Source: Megasphaera sp.
Lineage (GTDB): Bacteria; Bacillota; Negativicutes; Veillonellales; Megasphaeraceae
DNA: 33,652 nt
Reading direction: 5' to 3'
Assembly: GCA_022649055.1 (NCBI GenBank)
Contig: JALCNL010000020.1
Span: 1 to 33,652, forward strand
In this document: positions 32,608-33,652 of the stretch, one piece after another
Layout of the letters: each line of letters starts with the position of its first letter
How positions within the stretch are numbered: position 1 is the first letter of the stretch
The notes under the pieces: model-generated
Seen by the model: the letters and a program-made list of their open reading frames with translations, nothing else
Told to the model about the DNA's origin: nothing
The model's database searches: none
Made by a program: the position numbers and the translations under genes

Positions 32608-33652
32608 TTAACCTAGTATTTCAGATAAGGGGGTATATGGTAAATTTCGTGCTTGTGCAACTGCTTTACATGTGATTTTTCCATTGGCGGTATTTAAGCC
32701 CTGAGCAAGTCCCAGATCTTCCTGCAGTGCTTGTTTCCAGCCTTTGTTGGCAATTCTCAAAGCATAAGGAAGTGTAGAATTTGCTAAAGCTATTGTCGAA
32801 GTCATGGGAACCGCACCAGGAATATTCGCTACTGCATAATGAATTACGCCATATTTTATATATATAGGATCTGTATGGGTCGTTACGTGATCAATGGTTT
32901 CTACGCCGCCGCCTTGGTCAATGGCAACATCAACAATAACGGAACCTTTTTTCATTTCCTTGACCATATATTCTTTTATTACTTTAGGAGCCATTGCTCC
33001 CGGAATGAGTACACAGCTGATGAGCAGGTCTGCTTTTTTTGCCCACACGGCAGCTTCAAAGGAATTAGACGCAATAGTTTCTACGCGCCCGTTAAATAGG
33101 TCATCAATATAAGAAAGCCGTTCAGGATTCATGTCGAGGACTGCAACCTTGGCGCCAAGTCCTACCGCCATTTTTGCGGCATTTAAGCCGACAGTACCGC
33201 CGCCGATGATAACTACTTGGGCAGGCTCTACACCGGGAACTCCGCCTAAAACCATACCTTTTCCGCCATATTGTTTTTCTAAATAGTGTGCACCGATTTG
33301 CACACTCATGCGACCGGCTACGCGGCTCATAGGAGATAGCAGCGGTAAAGAGTTGTTTGCATCTCGTACCGTTTCAAATGCGATTCCTATAACTTTATTG
33401 CGAAGCAGTGCGGCGGTTAATTCTGGTTCGGGAGCCAAGTGCAGATAGGTAAAGAGAATTTGTCCTTTATGAAACATATCATATTCTGAGGATAACGGTT
33501 CTTTTACCTTAATAATCATATCAGAGTTGTCAAAAACTTCTTTTTTAGTTAATATTTGGGCACCTACGGAGTTGTACTCCTCATCACTGAAATTGCTTCC
33601 CTTACCCGCATCACTTTCTACTAAAACGGTGTGTCCTGCTTCTTTTAAAGCA
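32608..33652 (-). CDS. ald: Alanine dehydrogenase, N-terminus outside the window
   Basis: The reading frame stays open to the window edge, giving about 348 residues. The first ATG inside it (33519) is internal: upstream codons read LKEAGHTVLVESDAGKGSN, a normal Ald N-terminal stretch. Some 25 residues are therefore missing. Visible are VKEPL with substrate-binding Lys, FTYLHLAPE, the His of IGAHYLEK and the NAD loop IIGGGTVGLNAAK. The enzyme reversibly deaminates L-alanine to pyruvate and ammonia with NAD. It faces the oxoamine synthase gene across two terminators. Confidence 0.93.
   Translation of the reverse strand, partial: ALKEAGHTVLVESDAGKGSNFSDEEYNSVGAQILTKKEVFDNSDMIIKVKEPLSSEYDMFHKGQILFTYLHLAPEPELTAALLRNKVIGIAFETVRDANNSLPLLSPMSRVAGRMSVQIGAHYLEKQYGGKGMVLGGVPGVEPAQVVIIGGGTVGLNAAKMAVGLGAKVAVLDMNPERLSYIDDLFNGRVETIASNSFEAAVWAKKADLLISCVLIPGAMAPKVIKEYMVKEMKKGSVIVDVAIDQGGGVETIDHVTTHTDPIYIKYGVIHYAVANIPGAVPMTSTIALANSTLPYALRIANKGWKQALQEDLGLAQGLNTANGKITCKAVAQARNLPYTPLSEILG

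Overview
The window comes from a low-GC, fermentative, probably strictly anaerobic bacterium of the Bacillota. Supporting genes are an oxygen-independent ribonucleotide reductase with its activase, a flavodiiron oxygen/NO reductase, an iron alcohol dehydrogenase, an acetoin dehydrogenase operon, an S-box (SAM-I) riboswitch and strong AGGAGG-type ribosome binding sites. The gene mix would suit a member of the Negativicutes, but that placement is inference; no rRNA or marker gene is present to settle it.

Region 1 (1-4.6 kb) is the acetoin dehydrogenase locus. acoA, acoB and the first codons of the E2 gene acoC run leftward, and the sigma-54 activator gene acoR runs rightward. The shared intergenic region holds a -24/-12-like promoter facing acoA and, 95-157 bp upstream of it, five TGAGA/TCTCA boxes phased at 10 bp that look like the activator binding region. 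A flavodiiron protein gene (4.6-5.8 kb) faces acoR across a bidirectional terminator.

Region 2 (5.9-11.1 kb) is a LysR-type regulator followed by a three-gene operon: GntP-type permease, single-chain CoA-transferase and MaoC-type (R)-specific hydratase. Together these could import, activate and dehydrate a short 3-hydroxy acid. The LysR gene is broken by one extra C in a run of eight. It is preceded by a small coupled ORF containing a terminator-like hairpin. LysR-style dyads lie ahead of the operon.

Region 3 (11.1-15 kb) is an AT-rich stretch with an MFS exporter, a small XRE regulator, an unrecognised 108-residue protein, a flavodoxin-like reductase and a 25-bp perfect inverted repeat.

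Region 4 (15-25.3 kb) is mostly housekeeping: nrdD-nrdG behind NrdR-like boxes and a strong promoter, a 2-hydroxyacid dehydrogenase, tRNA-Ala(GGC) with a decayed integrase fragment beside it, a secreted Gln-rich repeat protein, queH, S-box-controlled metE and an inositol-monophosphatase-family gene.

Region 5 (25.3-33.65 kb) begins with a short independent transcription unit (promoter, 39-codon ORF, structured RNA, terminator). It continues with a GNAT acetyltransferase, an iron alcohol dehydrogenase, a secreted DcrB-like protein, a two-component system (LytS-type kinase with a receiver-SARP-like regulator), a divergent alpha-oxoamine synthase and a 5'-truncated alanine dehydrogenase. The most interesting link is an 11-bp tandem repeat placed 9 bp before a -10 box upstream of the oxoamine synthase. 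That is the operator layout used by SARP regulators, and it lies directly downstream of the SARP-like response regulator gene.
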